Below, one piece after another: positions 25,429 to 33,769 of a stretch of DNA of 38,279 bases; within the stretch, counting starts at the first letter, position 1, and each line of letters starts with the position of its first letter. The position numbers and the translations under genes were made by a program. The notes beneath the pieces are model-generated. The model was not told the DNA's origin. It searched no databases and saw only the letters and a list, made by a program, of their open reading frames with translations. This DNA is from an uncultured Clostridia bacterium. Lineage in GTDB: Bacteria > Bacillota > Clostridia > TANB77 > CAG-508. The stretch spans positions 1 to 38,279 of the forward strand of contig CAKOTK010000010.1 of assembly GCA_934120135.1 (NCBI GenBank), read 5' to 3'.

Positions 25429-26844
25429 TTATATCAATCTTAAACCAGAATAAAATCTACCTTTATATATTGTTTTAAAACTAGATATTTCAACAGCATA
25501 ACAAGTTGTTGATGCATGAATAAAGTTATCATTTCCAAGATATATTCCACAATGCCCTATTCCTACACCTGTTTCATAATCTGTTAAAAATACAATATCC
25601 CCTACTTGTAAATCACTATATTTAGTAATTTGAGTACCTTTTCCACATTTGTATTGTTTACTTGCTGCATGTGGAAGTTTTATACCAAAGTGTTTATACA
25701 CATACATTGTAAATCCTGAACAGTCAAATGTTCCGTTTGATCCATTACCGCCATATACATATTTATATCCTAAATATTTTTTGGCATATGCAACAATGTC
25801 TGTACTTTTAATTGTTGTTTCATTCTTACTTGTCGTCTCTTGTTCAGACTTTTGAGTTGTTGTTTTGATTGCTTCAACCTGTTCTTTTTTAAAACTTTCA
25901 GTTGATTTAGTTGTATTTTCATTATTAGAAACTTTTTCTACTTTTGTATTACTAGCAGTAGTTTTTTCAGTATTGTTTTCTGTTCTAGAAGTGTTATTTC
26001 CTCTAGTTGTAGTAGTTTTTGTATCTGATACATAGTCTTTTGAAACATATCCAGTAGTATTTCCAACCTTAACCTGATACCATTTTCCGTCTTCACCTGT
26101 TATAGTTAATTGAGTATTTAATGATAATACTTTTACTATACTATAACTTGTTCCAGCTCCTTTTCTCATATTAACTGAGCTTTCATTTATATATCCTGTT
26201 TTTTCTGTATATTCATTTTTGTCTGTGCTATTAGTTTTCCCCTTATTAGATGATGTTGTACTTGAATCTTCTAAGTATTCAGTTCTTATCCATCCACAGT
26301 TAGAATCTGTTTGTACATATGACCATCCATTAACTTCACTTAACAATATCATTTCAGCATTCTTTTTTAAGCTTTCGATATTGCTTGAATAAACCAATGG
26401 TAAAATTTTTAACTCACTATCTTGTTTTAATTTTTTATATACAACTTTTACATCTTCATCTATGTTAGTATTTGAAGTTGTATTGTTCTCTTCATTTTTA
26501 GAAGTGTTATCCGTATCATTTTTATTATCAGTGTTTGTTTCAGTGTTTTTAGGTTCTTCTGTATTATTAGTTTCACCTATTATCTCTGCATATTCTTTAC
26601 TTACATAACCTGTATATGTTTTGTACTTAACTTTGTACCAATCACCTTCTTCTTCAAGTAGTTCACATTCTACACCTTTAGATAACATTGCTACAACTTT
26701 TGTACTAGTTGAAGGGCCTTTTCTTATGTTTAACACATCTCCTGTTACTTTTACTTTCGTAGTTGCTTTTGAACTTACTGCTAGTAATAATATACTAACT
26801 ACTGTAAGTATTAACATTAGTGATATTTTTCTTAAATTCTTCAT
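25429..26844 (-). CDS. Secreted SH3-domain NlpC/P60 peptidoglycan hydrolase
   Basis: A 471-residue wall hydrolase of the gamma-D-glutamyl-diamino acid endopeptidase type. Residues 1-28 are a signal peptide (KISLMLILTVVSILLLAVSSKA). Three bacterial SH3 domains follow: one at about 30-88 (LNIRKGPSTSTKVV...GYVSKEYA), a degenerate one (about 130-190), and one at about 210-275 (VNMRKGAGTSYSIV...GYVSKDYV), joined by Asn/Thr/Glu-rich linkers. The NlpC/P60 domain is C-terminal, with catalytic Cys in TFDCSGFTMYV, His in GIGHCGIYLG and a later polar residue near FIHAS. The in-frame extension to 26946 is rejected because AGGAGAG lies 8 nt before the ATG at 26844. Confidence 0.93.
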   Translation of the reverse strand: MKNLRKISLMLILTVVSILLLAVSSKATTKVKVTGDVLNIRKGPSTSTKVVAMLSKGVECELLEEEGDWYKVKYKTYTGYVSKEYAEIIGETNNTEEPKNTETNTDNKNDTDNTSKNEENNTTSNTNIDEDVKVVYKKLKQDSELKILPLVYSSNIESLKKNAEMILLSEVNGWSYVQTDSNCGWIRTEYLEDSSTTSSNKGKTNSTDKNEYTEKTGYINESSVNMRKGAGTSYSIVKVLSLNTQLTITGEDGKWYQVKVGNTTGYVSKDYVSDTKTTTTRGNNTSRTENNTEKTTASNTKVEKVSNNENTTKSTESFKKEQVEAIKTTTQKSEQETTSKNETTIKSTDIVAYAKKYLGYKYVYGGNGSNGTFDCSGFTMYVYKHFGIKLPHAASKQYKCGKGTQITKYSDLQVGDIVFLTDYETGVGIGHCGIYLGNDNFIHASTTCYAVEISSFKTIYKGRFYSGLRLI

Positions 26845-26905
26845 TAAAAGAACTCTCCTTTTTTCTACAAATATTACTATAATTTTTGCTCTTTGGTACG
26901 CATAT

Positions 26906-26934
26906 AGTATATAATTAAAGTCCAAAAAAGTCAA
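26906..26934 (-). promoter_or_regulatory. Promoter of the NlpC/P60 gene, sigma-A type
   Basis: On the minus strand TTGACT (26929-26934) and TATACT (26906-26911) are 17 bp apart, right behind the str operon terminator and about 60 bp before the hydrolase start. Confidence 0.78.
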
Positions 26935-26939
26935 TATAA

Positions 26940-26975
26940 AAAGCAAGGTTTTACAATTTCTTGTAACCCTTGCCT
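26940..26975 (-). terminator. Terminator of the str operon (after tuf)
   Basis: On the minus strand GGCAAGG, GTTACAA, loop GAAA, TTGTAA and ACCTTGC form a long stem with a small internal mismatch, followed by TTTTT. It is about 25 nt after the tuf stop. Confidence 0.9.
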
Positions 26976-26997
26976 TTTCTATATTACATAATTTAAA

Positions 26998-28200
26998 TTA
27001 AGCAATAATTTCAGATACAACACCTGAACCTACTGTACGTCCACCTTCACGAATAGCGAATCTTAATCCGTTTTCGATAGCAATTGGAGTAATAAGTTCG
27101 ATAGTCATATCAACGTTATCTCCTGGCATAACCATTTCTGTTCCAGCTTGTAATTCGATAACACCTGTAACGTCTGTTGTTCTAAAGTAGAATTGTGGTC
27201 TATATCCATTAAAGAATGGAGTATGACGTCCACCTTCTTCTTTAGTTAGAACGTATACTTGTGCTTTGAATTTTGTATGTGGATGAATTGTTCCTGGTTT
27301 TGCTAATACTTGACCTCTTTCAACTTCGTTTCTTTGAGTACCTCTTAATAAGATACCAACGTTATCTCCAGCTTCAGCTTGGTCTAATGTTTTTCTAAAC
27401 ATTTCAACACCAGTAACAACTGTTTTCTTAGATTCTTTAGATAATCCAACGATTTCAACTTCGTCTTGAAGTTTTACTTGACCTCTTTCAACTCTACCAG
27501 TAACAACTGTACCTCTACCACTGATTGTCATAACGTCTTCAATTGGCATTAAGAATGGTTGGTCAATTGGTCTGTCTGGAGTTGGAATATAGCTATCAAC
27601 TGCATCCATAAGTTCTTTAATTGGAGCGTATACAGGATCGTTAGGATCTGTAGATGTGCTTTCTAGAACTTTTAATGATGATCCTTTAATAATTGGAATC
27701 TCATCACCTGGGAAATCATAGCTTGATAATAAGTCTCTAACTTCCATTTCAACTAATTCTAATAATTCTGGATCGTCAACCATATCGCATTTGTTTAAGT
27801 AAACAACGATATATTTAACACCTACTTGACGAGCAAGTAAGATATGCTCTCTTGTTTGAGGCATTGGACCATCAGCTGCTGAAACAACTAGAATTGCTCC
27901 ATCCATTTGAGCAGCACCAGTGATCATGTTTTTTACATAATCAGCGTGTCCTGGGCAGTCTACGTGAGCATAGTGTCTTTTATCTGTTTCATACTCTACG
28001 TGAGCTGTGTTAATTGTGATTCCTCTTGCTTTTTCTTCTGGAGCACTATCGATTTGATCATATGCTTCATATTTAGCTTTTCCTAGTAATCCTAGGTATT
28101 TTGTAATAGCTGCTGTTGTTGTTGTTTTACCGTGGTCAACGTGGCCGATTGTACCAATGTTAACGTGTGGTTTTGTTCTTTCAAATTTTGCTTTTGCCAT
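26998..28200 (-). CDS. tuf: Translation elongation factor Tu
   Basis: EF-Tu carries aminoacyl-tRNA to the ribosome A site as a GTP complex. The GTPase domain shows the P-loop GHVDHGKTTT, the switch I threonine in RGITINTAHVEY, DCPGHADY (with the catalytic His) and NKCDMVDD; domains 2 and 3 follow, with GRGTVVTGRVERG and the ending GGRTVGSGVVSEI. The length of 400 residues is typical. ATG at 28200 follows AAGGAGGAA. It is the last gene of the str operon but also has its own promoter in the 200-bp gap behind fusA, a common way to raise EF-Tu output. Codons are the biased type of a highly expressed gene. Confidence 0.99.
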   Translation of the reverse strand: MAKAKFERTKPHVNIGTIGHVDHGKTTTTAAITKYLGLLGKAKYEAYDQIDSAPEEKARGITINTAHVEYETDKRHYAHVDCPGHADYVKNMITGAAQMDGAILVVSAADGPMPQTREHILLARQVGVKYIVVYLNKCDMVDDPELLELVEMEVRDLLSSYDFPGDEIPIIKGSSLKVLESTSTDPNDPVYAPIKELMDAVDSYIPTPDRPIDQPFLMPIEDVMTISGRGTVVTGRVERGQVKLQDEVEIVGLSKESKKTVVTGVEMFRKTLDQAEAGDNVGILLRGTQRNEVERGQVLAKPGTIHPHTKFKAQVYVLTKEEGGRHTPFFNGYRPQFYFRTTDVTGVIELQAGTEMVMPGDNVDMTIELITPIAIENGLRFAIREGGRTVGSGVVSEIIA

Positions 28201-28289
28201 TTAATTTTCCTCCTTAATTTTGTTAGGGATTTTTATAAATCTCCTACATTTATTTTAATTTAATATTAAAATCTTTTTTAAGTACTTGT

Positions 28290-28318
28290 ATTTTATACTA
28301 TTTCATAGCTAAAATCAA
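28290..28318 (-). promoter_or_regulatory. tuf-proximal promoter, sigma-A type
   Basis: On the minus strand TTGATT (28313-28318) and TAAAAT (28290-28295) are 17 bp apart inside the fusA-tuf gap, leaving a leader of about 80 nt. Confidence 0.72.
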
Positions 28319-28346
28319 GTATTTTTTACTATTTTTTTAAGTTACT

Positions 28347-28392
28347 TCGAACCACATAAATTACAAAGCAATTATGTACATCTGTGGTTCGA
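28347..28392. other. Perfect 10-bp inverted repeat after fusA
   Basis: TCGAACCACA (28347-28356) and TGTGGTTCGA (28383-28392) enclose a 26-nt loop that itself can fold (ACATAATT against AATTTATGT). It begins 10 nt after the fusA stop. A T run is absent directly behind it on the minus strand, so it may be an attenuator or an mRNA stabilising or processing stem between fusA and tuf. Confidence 0.75.
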
Positions 28393-28401
28393 TTTATATT
28401 C

Positions 28402-30486
28402 TTAGTTTTGTTTTTTAGCTCTTGATGCAACAATGTTATCAAATACTGATTTTGGAACTTCTTCATAATGGCTTGGTTCCATTGAATAAGTACCTCTACC
28501 TTGTGTTTTTGAACGTAAGTCTGTTGCATATCCAAACATTTCAGATAATGGAATAAAGCATCTAATTACTTGATTTCCTTGGATAGCTTCCATTCCTTCT
28601 AGTCTTCCACGTCTAGAATTGATGTCTCCAATAACATCTCCCATGTATTCTTCTGGAACTGTTACTTCAACCTTCATAATTGGCTCTAATATAACTGATT
28701 TAGCTTGTTTACATCCTTCTTTGAAGGCCATAGAACCAGCAATTTTGAAGGCCATTTCTGAAGAGTCAACTTCGTGGTAAGAACCATCTACTAATGTAGC
28801 TTTAAAGTCAATTACAGGGTAACCTGCTAAGACACCGCTTTGAGCAGCTTCTCTAACACCTTCCTCGATTGGTTTGATGTATTCTTTTGGAACAACACCA
28901 CCAACAATTTTGCTTTCAAATTCAATTCCTTTTCCAGCTTCTAATGGTTCCATTTCTAGCCATACGTCACCGTATTGACCTCTACCACCAGATTGACGGA
29001 TGAATTTACCTTGTACTTTAACTTTATTTCTAATTGTTTCTTTGTAAGAAACTTGTGGTTTACCTACACTACATTCAACTTTGAATTCTCTCTTCAAACG
29101 ATCAACGATAATGTCTAAGTGTAACTCACCCATACCAGCGATGATTGTTTGACCAGATTCTTGATCTGTCCATGTTTTGAATGTTGGATCTTCTTCGGCA
29201 AGTTTTGCTAAAGCAATACCCATTTTTTCGCTATTTGCTTTATCTTTTGGTTCAATAGCGATATCAATAACAGGCTCTGGGAATTCCATTGATTCTAGAA
29301 TAATTGGGTGTGCAGGATCACATAATGTATCACCTGTTCCAACTTCCTTTAAACCAACTGCTGCTGCAATATCACCGGCATATACTTTATCGATATCTTG
29401 TCTGTGATTTGAATGCATTAATAGAATTCTTCCCATTCTATCTTTTTTATCTTTATTTGCATTTAATATTGTTGAACCAGCTTCTAATGTACCAGAATAT
29501 ACTCTGAAGAAGCAAAGTTTTCCAACAAATGGATCTGTTGCAATTTTAAATGCTAGTGCTGCAAATGGTTCACTATCAGATGTTTTTCTTTCTGCTTCGT
29601 TTCCATCTAAATCAACACCTTTAACATCAGCTATATCAAGTGGTGATGGCATAAAGTTAACAACTGCATTTAATAACTCTTGTACACCTTTGTTCTTGTA
29701 TGAAGAACCACAGCATACAGGGATAAGTTTATTAGCAATTGTACCTTTTCTAATACCTTTAATGATTTCTTCTTCAGTTAGTTCTTCACCTTCTAAATAT
29801 TTCATCATTAAATCATCATCTTGTTCAGCTGCTGCTTCTATTAATTTTGATCTAAACTCTTCGGCTTGTGCTTGTAAATCAGCAGGTATATCACATACTT
29901 CGATTTCTTTTCCTAAATCGTCTTTGTGTATAAATGCTTTCATTTTAATTAAGTCAACAATACCTTTGAAGTTTTCTTCTGCTCCAACTGGTAATTGAAT
30001 TGGAACTGCGTTTGCTTTTAAACGATTGTGTAATTGATCTACACAAAGCATAAAATCAGCACCTGTAGTATCCATTTTATTTACATATACCATTCTTGGA
30101 ACTTGATATTTATCAGCTTGTCTCCAAACTGTTTCTGTTTGTGGTTGTACACCACCTTTAGCTGCTAATACTGTTACAGCACCGTCAAGAACTTTTAAAG
30201 ATCTTTGAACTTCAACTGTAAAGTCAACATGCCCAGGCGTATCGATAATATTGATACGATGTCCTAACCATTGACAAGTTGTAGCTGCAGAAGTAATTGT
30301 AATACCTCTTTCTTGTTCTTGGACCATCCAGTCCATAGTTGCTGCGCCTTCATGAACTTCACCAATTTTGTGAGTTTTACCTGTATAGAAAAGTATTCTC
30401 TCTGTTGTAGTAGTTTTTCCCGCATCAATGTGAGCCATGATTCCTATATTTCTTGTTTTTTCTAAAGGAAATTCTCTTCCAGCCAC
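28402..30486 (-). CDS. fusA: Translation elongation factor G
   Basis: EF-G drives translocation of tRNAs and mRNA on the ribosome. The GTPase domain has AHIDAGKTTTTERIL, RGITITSAATT, DTPGHVDFT and NKMDTTGADF; domain II, the III-V region and domain IV (SGGRGQYGDVWLEMEP) follow, ending in NSRRGRLEGMEAI and GYATDLRSKTQGRGTY. The 694 residues match standard EF-G. ATG at 30486 follows AAGGAGGAA. It stands third in the str operon after a 187-bp gap containing an inverted repeat. Confidence 0.99.
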   Translation of the reverse strand: MAGREFPLEKTRNIGIMAHIDAGKTTTTERILFYTGKTHKIGEVHEGAATMDWMVQEQERGITITSAATTCQWLGHRINIIDTPGHVDFTVEVQRSLKVLDGAVTVLAAKGGVQPQTETVWRQADKYQVPRMVYVNKMDTTGADFMLCVDQLHNRLKANAVPIQLPVGAEENFKGIVDLIKMKAFIHKDDLGKEIEVCDIPADLQAQAEEFRSKLIEAAAEQDDDLMMKYLEGEELTEEEIIKGIRKGTIANKLIPVCCGSSYKNKGVQELLNAVVNFMPSPLDIADVKGVDLDGNEAERKTSDSEPFAALAFKIATDPFVGKLCFFRVYSGTLEAGSTILNANKDKKDRMGRILLMHSNHRQDIDKVYAGDIAAAVGLKEVGTGDTLCDPAHPIILESMEFPEPVIDIAIEPKDKANSEKMGIALAKLAEEDPTFKTWTDQESGQTIIAGMGELHLDIIVDRLKREFKVECSVGKPQVSYKETIRNKVKVQGKFIRQSGGRGQYGDVWLEMEPLEAGKGIEFESKIVGGVVPKEYIKPIEEGVREAAQSGVLAGYPVIDFKATLVDGSYHEVDSSEMAFKIAGSMAFKEGCKQAKSVILEPIMKVEVTVPEEYMGDVIGDINSRRGRLEGMEAIQGNQVIRCFIPLSEMFGYATDLRSKTQGRGTYSMEPSHYEEVPKSVFDNIVASRAKKQN

Positions 30487-30589
30487 TTATTTTTCCTCCT
30501 TTTATTTAGTTTAAATTTGTATTATTTTATAATTCAAATTGTAAGATTAAAAACAAAGCAAAAGTGGTATATTGCTAGGAAAGCGAACT

Positions 30590-30630
30590 AAAAATCCTGA
30601 AATTATACTATTGTATATTGAAGGATTTTT
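30590..30630. other. Inverted repeat between rpsG and fusA
   Basis: AAAAATCCT (30590-30598) and AGGATTTTT (30622-30630) form a perfect 9-bp stem; the loop contains a second small stem (TATAC, AATA, GTATA). On the minus strand the stem ends in AGGATTTTT, so it could act as a partial terminator lowering fusA and tuf relative to the S12/S7 genes. Confidence 0.7.
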
Positions 30631-30673
30631 AAGTGATGCTTGACAACGCAAGATGCCGCTTTTCATTTGTTTT

Positions 30674-31144
30674 TTAAAATTTGTAATGAGCAAATGCACG
30701 GTTAGCTTCAGCCATTCTATGCATATCTTCTTTTTTCTTAAATGCTCCACCGTTTCCAGCTACAGCATCCATAATTTCACCTGCAAGTTTTTCAGCCATA
30801 GTTTTTTCATGTCTATTTCTAGCATAAACAACTAACCATCTTAAACCTAAAGTTTGTCTTCTTTCTGGTCTAATTTCGATTGGTACTTGGTATGTAGCAC
30901 CACCAATTCTTCTAGCTTTAACTTCTAGAACTGGCATTACATTTTCAAGTGCTGCTTGGAAAACTTCTAGTGGATCTTTTTGCTCTTTTTCTTTAATGAT
31001 GTCAAATGCATCATAAACTATACCTTGAGCAACTGTTTTTTTACCATCTAGCATAACATTGTTAACTAATTTTGTAACAACTTTGCTATTATATATTGGA
31101 TCTGGTAAAACTTCTCTTTTTGCTATAAATCCTTTTCTTGGCAC
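30674..31144 (-). CDS. rpsG: 30S ribosomal protein S7
   Basis: S7 nucleates assembly of the 30S head and contacts E-site tRNA. The 156 residues read as a full bacterial S7: PRKGFIAKREVLPDPIYNSKVVTKLVNNVMLDGKK, then GGATYQVPIEIRPERRQTLGLRWL and the C-terminal AFAHYKF. The start is GTG at 31144, placed 6 nt after GGAGGG. S7 of E. coli represses its own operon by binding the rpsL-rpsG gap; the corresponding gap here is structured (31167-31253). Confidence 0.99.
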   Translation of the reverse strand: MPRKGFIAKREVLPDPIYNSKVVTKLVNNVMLDGKKTVAQGIVYDAFDIIKEKEQKDPLEVFQAALENVMPVLEVKARRIGGATYQVPIEIRPERRQTLGLRWLVVYARNRHEKTMAEKLAGEIMDAVAGNGGAFKKKEDMHRMAEANRAFAHYKF

Positions 31145-31166
31145 TATTCTTCCCTCCTTTTAAAAT

Positions 31167-31253
31167 TTCATACTAAACCGTATGATAGGTACTCTGAAAA
31201 GCTCTACGCTTTTCCGTATAGCGCTATATAATGTATTATAAATTTAAGTACCT
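31167..31253 (-). ncRNA. Structured rpsL-rpsG intercistronic RNA, possible S7 control site
   Basis: On the minus strand AGGTACT (revcomp of 31247-31253) pairs perfectly with AGTACCT (revcomp of 31187-31193). Within it are a perfect 7-bp hairpin GAAAAGC, loop GTAGA, GCTTTTC (31196-31214) and a self-complementary ATAGCGCTAT. A further CATAC/GTATG hairpin (31169-31184) lies between this and the rpsG ribosome-binding site. The nested arrangement resembles a junction RNA. E. coli S7 is known to bind the same intercistronic region, but I recognise no named family here. Confidence 0.55.
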
Positions 31254-31290
31254 TAAACTAGTAATAAATTATACGCACCATCTCAAATTT

Positions 31291-31704
31291 CTACTTCTTT
31301 GGGCGTTTTGCTCCATACTTAGAACGCGCTTGCATTCTGTCCTTAACACCTGCTGTATCTAATGTTCCTCTGATAATGTGGTATCTAACACCTGGAAGGT
31401 CTTTAACTCTTCCTCCTCTAATTAAAACAACGCTGTGCTCTTGTAGGTTGTGTCCTATACCTGGAATATATGAAGTAACTTCATATCCATTAGATAGTCT
31501 AACTCTGGCAACTTTTCTTAAAGCTGAGTTTGGCTTCTTAGGTGTTACAGTTTTTACAACAGTACATACACCTCTTTTTTGTGGTGCTCTTTTGTTAGTC
31601 ATTCTTTTATTCATAGAATTATAACCATGTTGTAAAGCTGGTGCTGTTGATTTTGTTGTAGAACTTTTTCTACCTTTTCTTACTAATTGATTAATCGTTG
31701 GCAC
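31291..31704 (-). CDS. rpsL: 30S ribosomal protein S12
   Basis: S12 lines the decoding centre. The 137 residues contain the universal TPKKPNSALRKVARVRL and HNLQEHSVVLIRGGRVKDLPGVRYH; the two lysines whose replacement gives streptomycin resistance (in TPKKPNS and GRVKDLP) are both present, so the sequence is of the wild-type kind. The length equals that of Firmicute S12, with a longer N-terminal segment than E. coli. The start is GTG at 31704 after GAGGTGA at 7 nt. It is the first gene of the str operon. Confidence 0.99.
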   Translation of the reverse strand: MPTINQLVRKGRKSSTTKSTAPALQHGYNSMNKRMTNKRAPQKRGVCTVVKTVTPKKPNSALRKVARVRLSNGYEVTSYIPGIGHNLQEHSVVLIRGGRVKDLPGVRYHIIRGTLDTAGVKDRMQARSKYGAKRPKK

Positions 31705-31772
31705 TTAAATTTCACCTCTTTTCTAAAATTTATTCTACAAAAAAGCTGTAATATTACTTTTTTGTGACAAAC

Positions 31773-31819
31773 AAACCGTTAGGGAAATACACTATTTGCG
31801 TATTATACACTAACGGTTT
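31773..31819. promoter_or_regulatory. Inverted repeat at the str operon transcript start
   Basis: AAACCGTTAG (31773-31782) and CTAACGGTTT (31810-31819) are a perfect 10-bp inverted repeat, 27-nt loop. One arm spans the predicted transcription start (about 31815), so the element could act as an operator or as a 5'-end RNA stem. Confidence 0.7.
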
Positions 31820-31821
31820 AT

Positions 31822-31850
31822 ATTTTATCATTTTCCTCTATAAAAGTCAA
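31822..31850 (-). promoter_or_regulatory. str operon promoter, sigma-A type
   Basis: On the minus strand TTGACT (31845-31850) and TAAAAT (31822-31827) are 17 bp apart, about 115 nt before the rpsL start. The same TTGACT/TAAAAT pair occurs at the proximal rRNA promoter, consistent with co-regulation of translation genes. Confidence 0.82.
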
Positions 31851-31889
31851 CAGTTTTATGGCATTTTATTGCATTTTGGCTCTATTTTA

Positions 31890-33620
31890 TTATCCTCTTT
31901 CCTCTTCATTTTCTTTGCCTGATTTTTCTTTATTCTCTTCCATTATTTTAGATACATTTTGTGCGACTTCTTGTTGTACTTCATCTCGTAGTTTTAAACT
32001 ATCTCTATAGCTTTTATATTTATTTGCTTCTTCTTCTGGCATATCCTTTACAAATTCATCTATACTGAATCCAGGTTCGTCATATAGTTGTTCTAAATCT
32101 TTTTTCATTCTCTCAGGAGTTATTTCTTCCATTCCTCTTGTTGTTGGCACATCTTCTTCTATAGTTGTTTCTTGATTTCTTGGGTTTTCTTCTTGTATTT
32201 CTAATAACTTTTGACTAATTCTTCTCCATATAACTTTAAAGAAATTAGGTGCTTTTTGATATGTTGCTATTTCTCTTTTTGCATTTGCTTTTGCAAGTTT
32301 TTTTAATGCTTTTAGCTTTTCTCTATCTTCTAGCTCATTTGGTTTATTATACAATTCAGAGAAATCATAATTGATATCTAACAATTCTGTTCTTTTTTGA
32401 TCTGGTTTTAATTCTACATCTTTGATCATTTGCTCATACTGTTTTAAAGCTGAAGTGTTATATTTTGCATCTACTATCATTAATATTTTTTCTATATTGA
32501 CGTCATAATATTTTGAAGCTTGGCATATGTTTTTGGTTGAATATAATTCCTCTGCTTTTTCTTGATCAATTGTCTCAATTTCATCAAATCCTGACATAGA
32601 AATGTCTTTTATATAGTTTCCATCCCTGTCTTCTACAAATACATGATAAACAGGTTGATTGTCTTCAATTGTAAATTGAATATTTTTTACTATATATTCT
32701 GTCTTTACTGGTTTTGGATTTGGGTCTGGGTTTGGGTTTGGATTTGGGTTTGGGTTTGGGTTTGGGTTTGGGTTTGGATTTGGATTTGCACTCTGATAAT
32801 ATTCTAAAATCTCTTTTTGTGTTGCCTTATCCTCTTCTTCTTGTTCAATCGTCTCTTGTTCCTCTTTTTCTGCATAAGCCAAATCAATTTCTTCATCTTT
32901 TCTGCCTTCTGCTTCTTCTTGCTCTTTTCTGTAGTCTTCCCACATTTTGTCTTCTTGTTCTTTAATGTCTTGACTTTCTGCTTGTCGTTCTTCTTCTCTA
33001 TCTATTAATTCAATTTCTTTCAATACTGTGTCAATATCTTTATTTTCATGTTCCAATGTTTCAATTTCTCTTGCTAGTCTTTTTATTCTTTTATTTCTAT
33101 TTTTAGCTTCTTGAATACATTTTGCACTTTCCTCTTCTACTACTTGGTATACCTTTGAATCTGGCTTTTTTATTTTTAGAATTGCTTTATTCTCTTCAAC
33201 AGTATCCAGCATTTGTTTTCTAATAGCTTCTATTTCCTCTAGTTGTCCCTTCTTTTTGTCTATTTTAGCTTGGTTTTTTTCTTTCTGTTCTTGCAATTCT
33301 ATTGTAAAATTTTCTTTAGCTTCTTGTTTCTGTACTTTTCTGCTTTTTTGAGTTTCTTCTAAAGAACTTTCAATTTGCTCCAATTGATTATTTTTTTCAT
33401 CTTTTTGAGCTTTATTTTCTTGGAGCCTGCTTTCTAGTTCAGCTCTTTTTTCAATATCACGTGTTTCTTCTAGTTCTTGTACTAAATCTTTTTCCAAACT
33501 ATCTGCATACTCAATTTGTCTTGCAAGTTCATCCTTTAAAGTCATTTGTTCTTTCAAGTCATCTATGTTGTCCATATTTTTGATGGTTTCTAGGCGTTCC
33601 TTTAATTCTTTTAATTCCAT
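31890..33620 (-). CDS. Unrecognised coiled-coil protein with an Asn-Pro repeat linker
   Basis: I do not recognise a named family. The 576-residue protein has three parts: residues about 1-275 are highly charged and predicted long coiled coil (E/K/Q-rich, repeated LEE/KEQ patterns); residues about 279-304 are the dipeptide tract with ten NP units, then DP, NP, KP; residues about 305-576 begin with a small beta-rich stretch (TEYIVKNIQFTIEDNQPVYHVFVEDRDG) and continue as charged helices. There is no signal peptide or membrane segment. ATG at 33620 follows AGGAGG. It stands between trmFO and the str operon in the same direction. A scaffold or structural role is possible but not supported by more than composition. 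Confidence 0.8.
   Translation of the reverse strand: MELKELKERLETIKNMDNIDDLKEQMTLKDELARQIEYADSLEKDLVQELEETRDIEKRAELESRLQENKAQKDEKNNQLEQIESSLEETQKSRKVQKQEAKENFTIELQEQKEKNQAKIDKKKGQLEEIEAIRKQMLDTVEENKAILKIKKPDSKVYQVVEEESAKCIQEAKNRNKRIKRLAREIETLEHENKDIDTVLKEIELIDREEERQAESQDIKEQEDKMWEDYRKEQEEAEGRKDEEIDLAYAEKEEQETIEQEEEDKATQKEILEYYQSANPNPNPNPNPNPNPNPNPNPDPNPKPVKTEYIVKNIQFTIEDNQPVYHVFVEDRDGNYIKDISMSGFDEIETIDQEKAEELYSTKNICQASKYYDVNIEKILMIVDAKYNTSALKQYEQMIKDVELKPDQKRTELLDINYDFSELYNKPNELEDREKLKALKKLAKANAKREIATYQKAPNFFKVIWRRISQKLLEIQEENPRNQETTIEEDVPTTRGMEEITPERMKKDLEQLYDEPGFSIDEFVKDMPEEEANKYKSYRDSLKLRDEVQQEVAQNVSKIMEENKEKSGKENEEERG
32709..32786. repeat. Thirteen tandem hexamers (TTTGGG-like on plus strand)
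   Basis: Thirteen 6-bp units, mostly TGGGTT with variants TGGATT, TGGGTC and TGGTTT, encode the Asn-Pro tract on the minus strand. The plus strand has several GGGTTT runs in succession and could form a G-quadruplex. Such a tract can change length by slippage in steps of two codons without shifting the frame. Confidence 0.95.
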
Positions 33621-33769
33621 ATTTTCCTCCTAATATCGACTTTTATTCTCACAATATATTATTTATTATACCATATTTTCCATTTTTTTGCAACCAAATT
33701 ATGTAAATTATCGTTTTTTGTAATCAAAACTTAATACAATTGTAATATGTATGTAACACACTCAATTTT

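Noticed and set aside
28329..28535. Minus-strand ORF overlapping the end of fusA
   Set aside because: It lies in another frame of fusA and its terminal palindrome, with no family resemblance.
31160..31220. TACGG motifs in the rpsL-rpsG gap as further frameshift sites
   Set aside because: They are non-coding; neither flanking gene is disrupted.
32709..32786. CRISPR array or non-coding telomere-like repeat
   Set aside because: Units are 6 bp without spacers and lie in frame inside a long ORF as Asn-Pro codons.
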